NCBI RefSeq assembly: GCF_014697355.1 | Contig: NZ_JACJRQ010000009.1 | Span: 1 to 64,000 of the forward strand | Length of the DNA: 64,000 bases | Reading direction: 5' to 3' | Source of the DNA: Nostoc calcicola FACHB-3891 | GTDB taxonomy: Bacteria > Cyanobacteriota > Cyanobacteriia > Cyanobacteriales > Nostocaceae | Shown: one piece after another, positions 54,566 through 64,000 of the stretch | Layout of the letters: every line of letters starts with the position of its first letter | Position numbering within the stretch: the stretch's first letter is position 1 | Program-made: the position numbers and the translations under genes | The notes under the pieces: model-generated | What the model was told of the DNA's origin: nothing | Database searches by the model: none | What the model saw: only the letters and a program-made list of their open reading frames with translations

Positions 54566-56596
54566 CTAAACTTTCACCCATTTTAAAACTTTGGGGTCTT
54601 TGTTGTAGCGGTAGGTAAAGCCGTCCTTGGCAGTAATAGCCTTACCAAGGCTTGCTTTGCTTCTAATGCTACCAAGTGAATAATCTGTTAATGTCTGTAT
54701 TTCTTTATGAGAAAACCCTTCAATTGTGCCTGTCGTTACTCCTATTTCTGATTGACTTAGAGATTCATTGTCAGAAAAATTATCTATTGTGATTTGAGCA
54801 TTTTCAGGTGGATTTGTGACAATTTCTGTCTGTTTTTGCATTTGATAATCCTGGATGCTCAAAAGTTGCCAACTAGAATCTTCTTGTGAAAGTTCCAGAA
54901 CCCATTGATGATAATTAAACAAACTTTCCCGATGTCCAACACTGATAAAAGTGGCTTTTGTATCTTGTAAATGTTGATATAAATTACCTTCATTTTTCAA
55001 ATCTAAAGCACTCGTCGCTTCATCTAATATGGTAAAGCTAGGATGAGTAACTAACAGTCGGGCAAAAGCAAGGCGCTGTTGTTCTCCTAATGATAATATG
55101 TTCTCCCAAGGAACTTCTGTATCGAAGCCATCGACTCTAGTCAGTAAGTTTTGTAAGTTGACTTGTTGCAAAACGTCTTTAAGTTCTGCGTCGGGAATTT
55201 GACGATTTGTACTCGGATAAAGTAACTGTTCGCGCAAAGTTCCCAAGATGATATAAGGACGTTGGGGCAAGAATAAAACTTCTTCTAAGGAGGGTCGTAG
55301 CAGACGACCAGTACCTGCATTCCACAAACCGGCGATCGCCCTTAATAAAGAACTTTTACCCCGACCACTCGGCCCAACAATTAATAAACCTTCTCCAGAT
55401 TGAACAGACAATGACAAATCTTTAACGATTGTCTGCTCATAGTCTGGCGTTTGTAAAGTGACATTCTCAAAAGCAAGATGGTTTTCTTCTATGGTTTTAA
55501 TAGTACTGACGTTTTTCGGCTCTTTAGTTACTTCTTCTAACGCATTTGAAAACTCACTTAAACGCTCAACGTAACTAGAAAATCGTCCAGAAGTCCCAAA
55601 TTCATTTATTAATTCTCCTAAAGCAGCAGCAAACATATTACAAGCTAAAGCGGCTTGTCCAAGTTGGCCAAAATCAATTTCATTTCTAATATATAAAGGT
55701 GCGAGTACTAAAAAAGGAAATATTTGGATTATAGATTGATACCCTCTGCTAAAAATATCCCGCCCTCTCTCCCAACTTATCTTGTCTTGGATATTTTTGA
55801 TCAGATTATTAAATCGGCGTCCAATTATCTTTAATTCCTGTTTTTCTCCTTGAAAAAAAGCTATCGATTCAGCATGATTCCGCACATGAGTCAAGGCATA
55901 ATTGTAATCAGCTTTCGATTCGATTTCTTCTTGATTAATTGTATTCAATTTTTGATTCAAGTAAGCAGCAATTAAATTTCCTATAATTGTATAAGCAAGC
56001 ATAATAAGAGCTATCTGTTGAGAAATTGTCCAGATAATTATTAAAAAAGTCGCCATTTCCAGTATTTTTTCGAGGAAAGTGGCTGAAAAGTTCAAAGCAC
56101 TACTAGTAATTGGTTCAATTTCTTGGGATAGACGTTGATCTGGGTTATCAACATCGGCTCTAAAATTAATTTTATAATAAGCACGCTTGCTTAAATATTT
56201 CTCTAAAATTTGATTATTTAACCATTTGTACCAATCAAGAGCAAGTTGTTTTTTGACAAACTTAGAAAACCCAAATAAAAAGGTTACCAAGACAAGTCCA
56301 ACAATATTGATTGATAAGGTATTAATGAATTTAGAATAGTCTTTGTCTTGAATAAGAGCATCGACCAAATAGCGACCAACAAAACTATTAAAAGCAGTTA
56401 CAGCTACAAGCGCAACTATTAGTAATATCAGTAAAATGAGCATCCCCCATGCACGAATCACATCTGAAAATGCTCTTTTCCCTGGCTCTGTTGGATACCA
56501 ATAAGGGCTAGCGATCGCTTGTACATCTTTCCAGAATTGAATAAAACCTGAAAAAACGTTTGTTGTGGGTTGAGATTGAACAACTTGGGTTGGCAT
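54566..56596 (-). CDS. ABC transporter, permease–ATPase fusion of BacA/Rv1819c/SbmA type
   Basis: The 676 residues have an ABC_membrane_2 region with five or six helices (about 45-330), then an ATPase domain with Walker A GPSGRGKSSLL (near 408), signature LSLGEQQRLAF and Walker B SFTILDEATSAL. This group moves cobalamin, peptides or hydrophilic compounds, or acts in peroxisomal ABCD-like roles. About 85 residues after the ATPase domain are unusual and acidic-to-basic, ending in a YRYNKDPKVLKWVKV tail. It stands alone. Confidence 0.86.
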   Translation of the reverse strand: MPTQVVQSQPTTNVFSGFIQFWKDVQAIASPYWYPTEPGKRAFSDVIRAWGMLILLILLIVALVAVTAFNSFVGRYLVDALIQDKDYSKFINTLSINIVGLVLVTFLFGFSKFVKKQLALDWYKWLNNQILEKYLSKRAYYKINFRADVDNPDQRLSQEIEPITSSALNFSATFLEKILEMATFLIIIWTISQQIALIMLAYTIIGNLIAAYLNQKLNTINQEEIESKADYNYALTHVRNHAESIAFFQGEKQELKIIGRRFNNLIKNIQDKISWERGRDIFSRGYQSIIQIFPFLVLAPLYIRNEIDFGQLGQAALACNMFAAALGELINEFGTSGRFSSYVERLSEFSNALEEVTKEPKNVSTIKTIEENHLAFENVTLQTPDYEQTIVKDLSLSVQSGEGLLIVGPSGRGKSSLLRAIAGLWNAGTGRLLRPSLEEVLFLPQRPYIILGTLREQLLYPSTNRQIPDAELKDVLQQVNLQNLLTRVDGFDTEVPWENILSLGEQQRLAFARLLVTHPSFTILDEATSALDLKNEGNLYQHLQDTKATFISVGHRESLFNYHQWVLELSQEDSSWQLLSIQDYQMQKQTEIVTNPPENAQITIDNFSDNESLSQSEIGVTTGTIEGFSHKEIQTLTDYSLGSIRSKASLGKAITAKDGFTYRYNKDPKVLKWVKV

Positions 56597-57520
56597 ATTT
56601 TAGAGATAAACTACACAATTGACAGCAGCAATATTTAAATATGAATTAATTTTTACAGTAATAAATATATTATAAGCTACACTCTCGGTCACGATTTGGT
56701 AGATAAACCACATGGATTTTTGACCATAGGAGAGTGGGCAACTTGTTTTGACATTTGTATTCATTGGAGTTCCTTACAATACTTATAACTTCGATTCAAG
56801 CTCTATAGTTATGCAAATAGAATTTTGAGCATCAATCAATAGATATATTTTTCAACTAGATAAAAACTAATTTTTATTTTAGTTTGTCTGTAATAAATAA
56901 AACTATATGTTACTGATTAGTAATATAAATCTACCTCACGCAAAGGCACTAATAACAAGAGTTAAAAAATATGGTTTGAGGATTTCATAATTTCAATTCA
57001 TGAATGCCTAAATTTTTAATTTATTTGAGAAAAAATCTCATAATTGTCAGTTTATTATATTTTTTTGTATAGATAGCCATTAATAATAATGGTATATATT
57101 CCATATACCGTTATACCAATTTTGTATAAATATGCACATAATAATACCCCCCTGTAGTCCCCCCTTGGCAAGTGGGGACGGCGGTAGCCGGGGGGTGAAT
57201 TATACGCAGCTTCACAAAAAAACGGTATCAGAACATTCCCCATTATAACTTAGGCAAATTTATTCTAGAGTGGAGTATCTTTATTTATCTTAGTGCTAGT
57301 ATGCCAAATATCGGATGTTTGTTTGTTGGTTTTGAATTTTGGTTTTTGGGCACCAAAAATTAACTACATCAGCCTCCTCTGTTCATACTGTTTTTTTGCG
57401 AAGCTCATTGATGAAATAAACTTGCTTTATTGAAATCAACCTACTTAGAGCTTCGACTAACAGATAATCTCAGTTTTTTCAAGAAAATGCAATAGCACTT
57501 GTGATTGTTAACTCAAGGGT

Positions 57521-57625
57521 CAAGACGTTTAAGCGGACAGTTAAGACAGTTAAAGAGGTTTAACCGGACAGTTAAGACAGTTAAGACAGTTAAGCCAATA
57601 GTTAAGATATTTAAAATACTTAATA
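57521..57625. repeat. GTTAAGACA nonamer array
   Basis: About ten loosely conserved 9-bp units (GGACAGTTAAGACAGTTAAG), decaying toward AGTTAAGATATTTAA. Nine-base periodicity is unusual beside the seven-base arrays elsewhere. Confidence 0.65.
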
Positions 57626-58082
57626 AAGAATAATTACCAATTATATTTTTTTGTAATTATTCAGGCGCAGGAGTAGTTTACACAGGGGGAAAGAGGCTGT
57701 TGGGATTTTTGCACAGATGGTAATCATAAGTGATTAGCCAGACATGATATGAATAGCAGTTTGACAGACTGTCTTTTGACCATATCAGCTATGAATAGCA
57801 AAATTAGAATTGATAAGCAGCTCAAGCCCGTTATTAAAGTAGGGAATTTATTAAAGTCCTCTTTTTTAAGCAGGATTTACGAGGATTTCAAGGGGAAGGG
57901 GTGTAATGACTGTGGTAATCATAACTAATTATTGCTTACCGGAGGCTATCTCCCATCAATTGACTCCGAATTCTGTATTCTTCTTCAAAACATCCTCATC
58001 AAGTTCGCTGAATTACTTATAATTGGAAACTCTGCGTGCATTATACCTAATTAGAAGTGTTTCTCGGAACTTGATATTACTT

Positions 58083-58262
58083 ACCAAAAAGGGGAAAAGG
58101 GGAAAGGGTAAGAATTAAAAACAGGGGAAAAGGTTAAAGGGTAAAGGGTAAAGGGATAAATTTAAACTTTTCCCCTTCCCCCCTTCCCCCTTCCCCCTTA
58201 CCCCTTTCCCTTTCCCCCTTTCCCCTTACCCCTTCCCCCTTCCCCCTTTCCCTTTCTTCATT
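58083..58262. repeat. Polypurine/polypyrimidine array upstream of the TPR gene
   Basis: GGGGAAAAGG/GGGTAAAGGGTAAA units, then CTTTTCCCC/CTTCCCC units. The part from AAGAATTAAAAACAGGGG to GGGATAAATTTA is the reverse complement of sequence at 59355-59412. Confidence 0.8.
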
Positions 58263-58295
58263 AATTTTGTTCTGTTAGCAATGCGAGATATCATT

Positions 58296-59249
58296 ATGAG
58301 TCGCTTTTACCGATTCATGCTCAATTTTAGTATTGTCTTCGCACTCGTCTGTATTTTTATCGCTTCACCTGGTTACTCTCTACCTACTGCCAGCACTGAA
58401 ATTACAGCGGGAGATTTTTTCAAGTTGGGGATTGAAGAAATGCAGCATGGCAGTTACAGGGAAGCTATTGAAGATTTTACTGAGGCAATTAAGCTCAGAA
58501 ATGATTTTGCTTCTGCTTATAGCGATCGCTGTCTTGCGTACCTAGAACTAAAAGACTATCAAAATGCGATCGCCGATTGCAATCAAGCTCTAAATTTTAC
58601 ACCCGACAATGTACAAGCACGCCTCAACCGAGGACTAGCATACTACAGACAAGGAGATTATCAAGCAGCGATCGCAGATTACAATCAAACCATCGCACTC
58701 AAACCTAACAATTTTAGAGCTTACTACAACCGAGGCGTAGCCCGTACCATGTTGGGTAATTACCAACAAGCAATATCAGATTATGAACTGGCACTAACCA
58801 ATATTCCCCAGACATCTAGTGTACTGAAAGCAGATATCTACAACGAACGAGGAATCGCTCGTTTTGGGTTATTGGATTTAAAAGCAGCTATGCTCGACTT
58901 TTCCAAAGCAATTGTTATCAATCCCAATGATTACAGAGCTTATTATAATCGGGGTTGCGCTTGTGCTAGAAGTGGCGATCGCTCTTCTGCTGTTAGAGAT
59001 TTTACTCAGTCACTCGAACTTAACCCAATCAATGCCCAGGCTTATCTTAATCGGGGTATCGCTTACCATCAGCTTGGTCACGAACAAGCAGCAATTGCAG
59101 ACTTACAAAAAGCGCTGGAATACTTCGCCCAACAGGGAGAAACTATAATCTATAAAAAAACTTTTGGTTTACTCAAAAATTTACAGCAGCAACTCTCATT
59201 CTTATCAGAAATTGCTCTGCTCAAACAAGATGCGGAAACTGACATCTGA
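58296..59249 (+). CDS. Exported TPR-repeat protein
   Basis: I start at the second ATG (58296, MSRFYRFMLNF), which gives a clean signal peptide (hydrophobic to about residue 25, ending near SPGYS). An ATG at 58281 is also possible. The remainder has about seven tetratricopeptide repeats (AIEDFTEAIKLRNDFASAYS; AIADCNQALNFTPDN; AIADYNQTIALKPNN and more). It probably scaffolds protein contacts in the periplasm or lumen. The gene is bracketed by inverted purine-rich arrays. Confidence 0.85.
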   Translation: MSRFYRFMLNFSIVFALVCIFIASPGYSLPTASTEITAGDFFKLGIEEMQHGSYREAIEDFTEAIKLRNDFASAYSDRCLAYLELKDYQNAIADCNQALNFTPDNVQARLNRGLAYYRQGDYQAAIADYNQTIALKPNNFRAYYNRGVARTMLGNYQQAISDYELALTNIPQTSSVLKADIYNERGIARFGLLDLKAAMLDFSKAIVINPNDYRAYYNRGCACARSGDRSSAVRDFTQSLELNPINAQAYLNRGIAYHQLGHEQAAIADLQKALEYFAQQGETIIYKKTFGLLKNLQQQLSFLSEIALLKQDAETDI

Positions 59250-59269
59250 GCAAATAATTACTAATTCAT

Positions 59270-59600
59270 GAAGAGGGGGAAGGGGGAAGGGGGAAAGGGG
59301 AAGGGGGAAAGGGGAAGGGGGAAGGGGGAAAGGGGAAGGGGGAAGGGGGAAAGGTTAAATTTATCCCTTTACCCTTTACCCTTTAACCTTTACCCCAGTT
59401 TTTAATTCTTAGCCTTTACCCTTTACCCTTTAACCTTTACCCCAGTTTTTAATTCTTAGCCTTTACCCTTTAACCTTTACCCCTGTTTTTAATTCTTACC
59501 CTTTACCCTTTACCCTTTAACCTTTACCCCTGTTTTTAATTCTTACCCTTTAACCTTTACCCCTGTTTTTAATTCTTACCCTTTACCCTTTAACCTTTAT
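59270..59600. repeat. Long tandem array downstream of the TPR gene
   Basis: GGGGGAAA/GGGAAGG units (59273-59352) are followed by a higher-order repeat. That unit (TTTACCCTTTAACCTTTACCCC, then GTTTTTAATTCTTA) recurs about five times to 59600 and runs up to the stop codon of the PEP-CTERM gene. Confidence 0.85.
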
Positions 59601-60240
59601 GTTTACGTTTTAGCCGTAAGCCTAAACTTAAAACTCCACAAGTTAATGCACCCAATACAAAATTCGGTTCGGGAACGCTGGTAACAATAGACTTATTTTC
59701 GTTTGTTATACCATTCCAACTACCAAACTCGTACAACTCTAATGCATAGCTAAACAAACCATCAGAATCACCAATAAATTGCAGAGGGGCTGAAAATTTT
59801 AGGAGAGTGCCATCAACGGTGTATGGTACTGAACCCCGAATACTACCCCAGCCTCCTGAATTTGGTTCCGACGATCCAACTGGGAAGACATCACGTATCC
59901 GAATGTCACCTCCAACGTGGATTTCTTCTCCGCGAATAATTGACTTCAGATTACTATAAGCAGGAGATGTTCCAAAAATAGGCAATTCCCCATCTGGATC
60001 GATAAAGTATTGAAAAGAGTCGGCTTGCGTATTAAATTCATCAACTGATAAAAAGTCTGGAACCCTATTAAAATTTATAGTGAATAATACTTCTTGAGTA
60101 TCAAGATTTACAACTGCTGACTCTGATTCAGCAAATAATTCTGCTTGGGCTATTTGCCCTGTACCCAACGCAATTAAAGCTGCTCCAGCCATAGATACCG
60201 ATAACTTGCGTAAATAGCTCACAGGTATTACTTTTATCAA
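59590..60240 (-). CDS. PEP-CTERM sorting-domain protein
   Basis: The 216 residues have an N-terminal signal peptide (ALIALGTGQIAQA). The C-terminal tripartite tail is VPEP near 189, a hydrophobic helix (NFVLGALTCGVLSLGL) and basic RLKRKHKG, the signal for exosortase processing. The middle is a beta-rich domain unknown to me. The start is uncertain: TTG at 60240 or GTG at 60222, no ATG before the signal core. It sits near two glycosyltransferase genes, as often for exopolysaccharide-linked PEP-CTERM proteins. Confidence 0.8.
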   Translation of the reverse strand: MIKVIPVSYLRKLSVSMAGAALIALGTGQIAQAELFAESESAVVNLDTQEVLFTINFNRVPDFLSVDEFNTQADSFQYFIDPDGELPIFGTSPAYSNLKSIIRGEEIHVGGDIRIRDVFPVGSSEPNSGGWGSIRGSVPYTVDGTLLKFSAPLQFIGDSDGLFSYALELYEFGSWNGITNENKSIVTSVPEPNFVLGALTCGVLSLGLRLKRKHKG

Positions 60241-60466
60241 GCTAACATTACCCTAATAGTATAGATATTATCATACTAGTTAAAAGCTATTACAGTAAGT
60301 TCGCTGAAAATCGAGCGAAACTTTACCTGAATTTTAATAGTTATCGACCAATGTCAGGATATATACTTAGATAAGTGCTTTCACACGCAAGAATTAGCGA
60401 TCGCTAGTATCTATAGTACTAGGGACTGGTATGTTAGCGATCGCTATACTTTTATAGTGCTTGTAC
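60241..60466. other. Spacer with HIP1 sites
   Basis: 226 bp with two GCGATCGC octamers (near 60398 and 60435). Nothing else seen. Confidence 0.3.
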
Positions 60467-61720
60467 TTACCTCAAGTTTCTTCGATCTTCAACGATTTGA
60501 TAGAGTTTGTCTTCAAATTTTTCCATACATGCCGACCAATCGAAATCGATTATGGAGGGGCGAGCCTGTGTAGTCATGTCTGCTTTTAATTCCGGATTTT
60601 CTAGAATTGCGATCGCCTTTTGGGCAAAGTCTGTTGGGTTGTTGGGTTGAGCAAGAAAGCCGTTGCGACCAGGAAATACTTGTTCTGAAGTTGATGGTGC
60701 AATAACGGCAATCACAGGGGTTCCAGAAGCTAGGGCTTCGTTATTTGTAGTGCAGAAATTTTCGGTGATAGAAGGGTTAACAAAAACATCTGCTCTGGCA
60801 AACCAACCTAAAAGTTCTGTACCGTGGGACTCACCCCAGATGGTAATACCGGATGCAAACTTTTGGGCACGCTCACGGATTTCTCGATCCTGGGGGCCAC
60901 TTCCAACAATCACCAGATGGACATCAGGAATTTTGGCAGCAATGAGGGGAAATATATCAATCAGTTGGTTGACATTCTTTTCGGGGGTGATGCGTCCAAC
61001 AAACAGCAAAGTTGGTCGGCGATCGTTGGGAATCGGATTATGAGAAATATTTCGCGGATGAAATTTTTCGCAATCTATACCTTGATAAGGGAGATATTCA
61101 GCACGTTGGCATTTGAGGTCTTTGTATTTATTGAGTTGTTCTTGAGAAGAAAAGAAATTGAAGTCATAAGAGTTGCTAAACTGTTTGACCAAAATAGGAA
61201 TGATTGGACGAATCAAACTGAAGAATTTATTTCCAAAGTAATATTTGATGTAGGCAACAATATCAGTATGGAAAAGCGATATTATTGGCGTACCTGTTCG
61301 TTTTGCGTATTGCGTGCCCACAGCGCGGCCGTAACCTTGTAAGAAAAGTGAGTATAAACCTCTCATTTGTGCGGCTTCTTCAACCACTATAATGTCGGGT
61401 TTAAATTTCTCCAACAGCTTGGTATCACTCCAATGGCGATAGTGCAATGGTTGGGGAAGAGACTTGTAAAATATTAGTGGTTTTGTGGGAAATGCGTAAG
61501 TAGATAAGTTAGGAAAGGATTGAATTTCATTTAATCCTGGCATGGGACGATCGCCAACATTTTTAGGGTAGCGATCGCTAATTTGTGGATGGATCAAAAA
61601 AACCTCATGTCCCTGTTCCAGCAACCAACGAACTCGTTGATGTACTGCGACAGAAACTCCAGTTAAAAAAGGAGCGTACAATCCCGTAAATAAGGCAATG
61701 CGGAGTCTTTGCTTAGTCAT
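60467..61720 (-). CDS. Glycosyltransferase family 4
   Basis: A 417-residue GT-B retaining transferase. The N-terminal acceptor half (FTGLYAPFLTGVSVAVHQRV) resembles lipid glycosyltransferases such as SqdX/PimB. The donor half has LLFVGRITPEKNVNQLI and the E-x7-E type signature (NPSITENFCTTNNEALASGTPV). Nucleotide sugar and acceptor cannot be read. Same strand as, and 149 bp after, the GT2 gene. Confidence 0.87.
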   Translation of the reverse strand: MTKQRLRIALFTGLYAPFLTGVSVAVHQRVRWLLEQGHEVFLIHPQISDRYPKNVGDRPMPGLNEIQSFPNLSTYAFPTKPLIFYKSLPQPLHYRHWSDTKLLEKFKPDIIVVEEAAQMRGLYSLFLQGYGRAVGTQYAKRTGTPIISLFHTDIVAYIKYYFGNKFFSLIRPIIPILVKQFSNSYDFNFFSSQEQLNKYKDLKCQRAEYLPYQGIDCEKFHPRNISHNPIPNDRRPTLLFVGRITPEKNVNQLIDIFPLIAAKIPDVHLVIVGSGPQDREIRERAQKFASGITIWGESHGTELLGWFARADVFVNPSITENFCTTNNEALASGTPVIAVIAPSTSEQVFPGRNGFLAQPNNPTDFAQKAIAILENPELKADMTTQARPSIIDFDWSACMEKFEDKLYQIVEDRRNLR

Positions 61721-61869
61721 ATAAAAAAAGAATTACTTCACGAAAATGCTGGTTTTGGATTTAGGACTTACGCAGCAATCTTTCATGAGTCTTAAGAATT
61801 CATAATTCAGAACCTATAAGACTTTTATAGCCGAGTACAATAATTTTCAACAAATTATTAGATTGTATT

Positions 61870-63129
61870 TCAAAGAGAAACCTTGCTATTAATAGGTTGA
61901 TCCAACCATTGATAAGGGCGATATTCCACTAGTCGGATATTCCAAGCCCCTCGAACCCGATAGCTGACACCGCGCCAGGTGACTGTTGAAATCCACAGAG
62001 ATGATAGCATCGCTAACCCATAAACCCATTGTGTTAGCGGAATCCCAATCAACATTTTAATGATAGTGGGGGCTGATAATTTGGCTATTGCTTGGTCATT
62101 CGAGCGAACTACTTGCTGTATGCCTAACTCCAAAACGAGCATTAGCAAAAGTAATCCGACAATATAGACGCTATAACAGCCAAATAATAGAGATGCGGCT
62201 TCCCATTTTGCTTCTAACAATGACTCTAAAACTAACATAATGACTGTAGTCGGAAACAAAATGCTAGAAACAGCTTCACTAACTATAGCCAACCAACGTG
62301 GGTGATAAAGTCGAGAACAAAGTATCAAGCGTTTGAGAGAGTCTAGTAAGCCGAATAAATCAATTTCTTCACGATTAACTATTAATAAAGTAGGTACAAA
62401 CTTAACCTGTAACCCATGTATTTTTAGGACATCGTGAATCATGAAATCTTCGCTTAAAGCTTGTGCCCACTTATCTAAAAGTTCAGTTTTGTGAAGCACT
62501 TCTGTTTTCACAGCCAAAGTTCCGCCCCAAGGAATTTGGAAGAGAAACATTTGGACTACTGTGGATACATTGCCTATGTATCGCACTAAAGATCCCCAAT
62601 TCTTACCTGTTGGTACATACCAACGGTTACCAGTTGTTGCGCCGACGTTAGTATCACCTAGAGGACTGACTAATTCTCGCAGCCAATTACGATGAACTAT
62701 AGTATCAGCATCTACTAAAGCAACTACCTTATATGAATCGTCTAACTCACGAACAGCCTGTACTAGAGAACTGCATTTGAGACTACAATTATTGCGTACT
62801 ATTCTCAAAGGACTGATTTGAACATTGGTTGCTTCCTGCTCCAGGATAGTTTCACTAGCAATTTTCCAAGCAGGATCTTCCTGACTATCAATAACTAACT
62901 TTAAATCATACTGTGGGTAGTTCTGATTTAAGAGCGATCGCAAACAACTAGGCAAAAACGGATCGGCTCCCCGCAAACAAAGAATCACCGCTGTTTTAGG
63001 CAACTGCTCATCTGGTAATAAAGTTTTTGGAGATGAGCGCAGATACCAAAGAAAGATTAGCGTTAAACACACCTGAATAACCAGCCAACCCATCAAAGAC
63101 TTAGACAGAAATATTGCCAAATCTTCCAT
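61870..63129 (-). CDS. Membrane glycosyltransferase family 2
   Basis: A 419-residue GT-A enzyme like ceramide glucosyltransferases. It has an N-terminal membrane helix, LVDADTIVH (DxD), a later EDF (ALSEDFMIHD) catalytic base region, and three or four C-terminal membrane helices. The QxxRW motif is modified (LILCSRLYHPRW). Likely makes a glycolipid or polysaccharide with the GT4 neighbour; product unknown. Confidence 0.86.
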   Translation of the reverse strand: MEDLAIFLSKSLMGWLVIQVCLTLIFLWYLRSSPKTLLPDEQLPKTAVILCLRGADPFLPSCLRSLLNQNYPQYDLKLVIDSQEDPAWKIASETILEQEATNVQISPLRIVRNNCSLKCSSLVQAVRELDDSYKVVALVDADTIVHRNWLRELVSPLGDTNVGATTGNRWYVPTGKNWGSLVRYIGNVSTVVQMFLFQIPWGGTLAVKTEVLHKTELLDKWAQALSEDFMIHDVLKIHGLQVKFVPTLLIVNREEIDLFGLLDSLKRLILCSRLYHPRWLAIVSEAVSSILFPTTVIMLVLESLLEAKWEAASLLFGCYSVYIVGLLLLMLVLELGIQQVVRSNDQAIAKLSAPTIIKMLIGIPLTQWVYGLAMLSSLWISTVTWRGVSYRVRGAWNIRLVEYRPYQWLDQPINSKVSL

Positions 63130-63156
63130 TAAATTCTCCGAGAATGGGGCATGGGG

Positions 63157-63210
63157 TATGGGGAGTTAGGAGTTAGGAGTTAGGAGTTAGGAGTTAGGAG
63201 TTAGGAGTTA
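63157..63210. repeat. TTAGGAG heptamer array
   Basis: About seven GTTAGGA units directly upstream of the GT2 gene, followed near 63240-63280 by CCCTCATC units. Same family as 5155-5430. Confidence 0.75.
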
Positions 63211-63287
63211 AGAATTAATTATTCTCCTTGTGTCCGCAATCTCCCTCATCCCCCTCATCCCCCTCATCTCCCCCACTCCCCTTTGAT

Positions 63288-63755
63288 TTATGAATCCAAC
63301 GAGTATTTCATAATAATGTTGACTGTGGTATTTTTATTCACTACAAAACTGGCATCACGAAACTTGGGTGTGCCTGTTTGTATGGAGACAGTTGGATTTT
63401 TGGAAATGCCAAAACCTTCTGTGGGAATACCGAAAAAGTCTTTATTGAGTTTGCGATCGCCATTTTGATCGTCAACTACAGCAACAGCATAAGTTCCTGG
63501 TTTTAAACCAGAGAATTCTTTTGTTACAGAAGTGCCTGTAATCTTAGCACAGCCACTTTTAACTTCACTAGTATTACTCGTAGGAAATCCTTTTTCACCT
63601 CCAAAAACTCGGAAGCAAATCTCACCTTTTTGGTGACGAATTCCATTTACTACAACACTAAGTTTTGTTGCTGGCTCAGCATTCACTGTTTTCGCAAAGC
63701 TGATGCTTAGTAAACTAGCAAGCAAAAAATAAGATACTTGGGATATTTTCAGCAT
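63288..63755 (-). CDS. DUF2141 family exported protein
   Basis: From the ATG at 63755 the protein is 155 residues with a signal peptide (MLKISQVSYFLLASLLSISFAKTVNAEP). The DUF2141 pattern is KGEICFRVFGGEKGFP, then FSGLKPGTYAVAVVDDQNGDRKLNKDFFGIPTEG. An ATG at 63809 would add 18 residues ahead of the signal and is less likely. A periplasmic or outer-envelope role; function unknown. Confidence 0.82.
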   Translation of the reverse strand: MLKISQVSYFLLASLLSISFAKTVNAEPATKLSVVVNGIRHQKGEICFRVFGGEKGFPTSNTSEVKSGCAKITGTSVTKEFSGLKPGTYAVAVVDDQNGDRKLNKDFFGIPTEGFGISKNPTVSIQTGTPKFRDASFVVNKNTTVNIIMKYSLDS

Positions 63756-63809
63756 AATTTTGTACTCAAAAAGGGGTAATTTGGACATTGAAAAATTGCA
63801 TGAATTCAA

Positions 63810-64000
63810 AAGTAAAAATCAAAACAGATTTATTGAATACTGATAACAATTATTAACTGTTATGCTTCTAGTTTTTGATTTTTAGCTTTTGACTTGACCG
63901 CAAAATATTAATTCAAAGTGTGATTTTCTGCTCTGTAATCACAGCAAAATTCAAGTGCATGAACTACACTATTTAAATTTCAAAACTAGGCACATAGCCT
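63810..64000. other. Right edge, no gene seen
   Basis: 191 bp of AT-rich DNA with an AACAATTATTAACTGTT partial palindrome near 63826. No supported open frame. Confidence 0.3.

Larger units (their letters stand above)
56597..58280. other. 1.7-kb repeat-rich gap
   Basis: No supported gene. It contains an AT-rich part (56600-57060), a palindromic block with CCCCCCTTGGCAAGTGGGG near 57160-57195, a GTTAAGACA array (57521-57625), an ACATGATATGA segment near 57744 like one at 107, and a G/A-rich array from 58083. The minus-strand frame at 57055-57243 lies in repeat DNA. Confidence 0.5.

Noticed and set aside
57055-57243. Minus-strand frame of 62 residues
   Set aside because: Lies across a palindromic repeat block with no ribosome site.

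Overview
The window looks like the chromosome of a filamentous, probably heterocyst-forming cyanobacterium (Nostocales). The octamer GCGATCGC (HIP1) is scattered throughout. The fbp–tal–zwf–opcA oxidative pentose phosphate cluster has the order known from Nostoc/Anabaena. The intergenic spaces are full of heptamer tandem repeats such as TTAGGAG and TTTTGGA. Nearly all recognisable proteins have cyanobacterial character: SLH/OprB porin, TamB, type 2 NADH dehydrogenase, and a PEP-CTERM protein. Calls rest on reading motifs in translated sequence; no database search was run.

Layout. 1–9.6 kb is core metabolism on the minus strand: NDH-2, cobyrinate a,c-diamide synthase, then opcA, zwf, tal and fbp. 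9.8–11.2 kb holds a nucleoside hydrolase and a cytosine-deaminase-like gene in a tight divergent pair. It is followed by two inverted copies of a 107-bp MITE. 11.6–16 kb has a signal peptidase I with a helical-repeat tail and a copper module (Atx1-like chaperone, P1B ATPase, small membrane protein) behind a MerR-type palindromic promoter. 16.3–21.7 kb has RtcB, an NAD(P)-dependent dehydrogenase, a membrane protein, a GNAT acetyltransferase, a HAD hydrolase and a PyrE-like phosphoribosyltransferase.

21.8–33.2 kb is an accessory island. It is bracketed by a 554/558-bp direct repeat made of the 3' part of pyrE plus the first codons of an amidase gene, as a single-crossover integration of a circular element would leave. 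Inside are a plasmid-type replication protein fragment, a TnpB remnant, a LuxR regulator with a dead protease/live protease pair, an amino-acid-permease/histidine-kinase fusion, a cut-off cyclic-nucleotide-domain protein, a four-helix-bundle protein amid heptamer arrays, a nuclease-fold protein and a decayed tyrosine integrase. The intact amidase follows the right repeat.

35–43.3 kb is outer envelope (porin and a 1850-residue TamB). 43.7–44.4 kb is a GST. 45.2–51.4 kb is the most unusual block: five co-oriented genes encoding a PRMT-like methyltransferase, a small protein of unknown function, a heme-oxygenase-like diiron oxygenase fused to a Rieske domain, a PLP-dependent NifS-like enzyme, and an unrecognised protein with an HDAGH motif. 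A separate methyltransferase lies convergent to them. I read this as a small, possibly undescribed biosynthetic pathway. 52.6–56.6 kb has a DUF2085 protein, a tRNA-dihydrouridine synthase and a BacA/Rv1819c-type ABC transporter. 56.6–58.3 kb is a repeat-rich gap. 58.3–63.8 kb has a TPR protein flanked by inverted polypurine arrays, a PEP-CTERM protein, two glycosyltransferases and a DUF2141 protein.

A recurring theme is that the heptamer repeats that fill the spacers also sit in frame inside conserved genes (cbiA twice, the copper ATPase, rtcB) and coincide with the broken ends of others.
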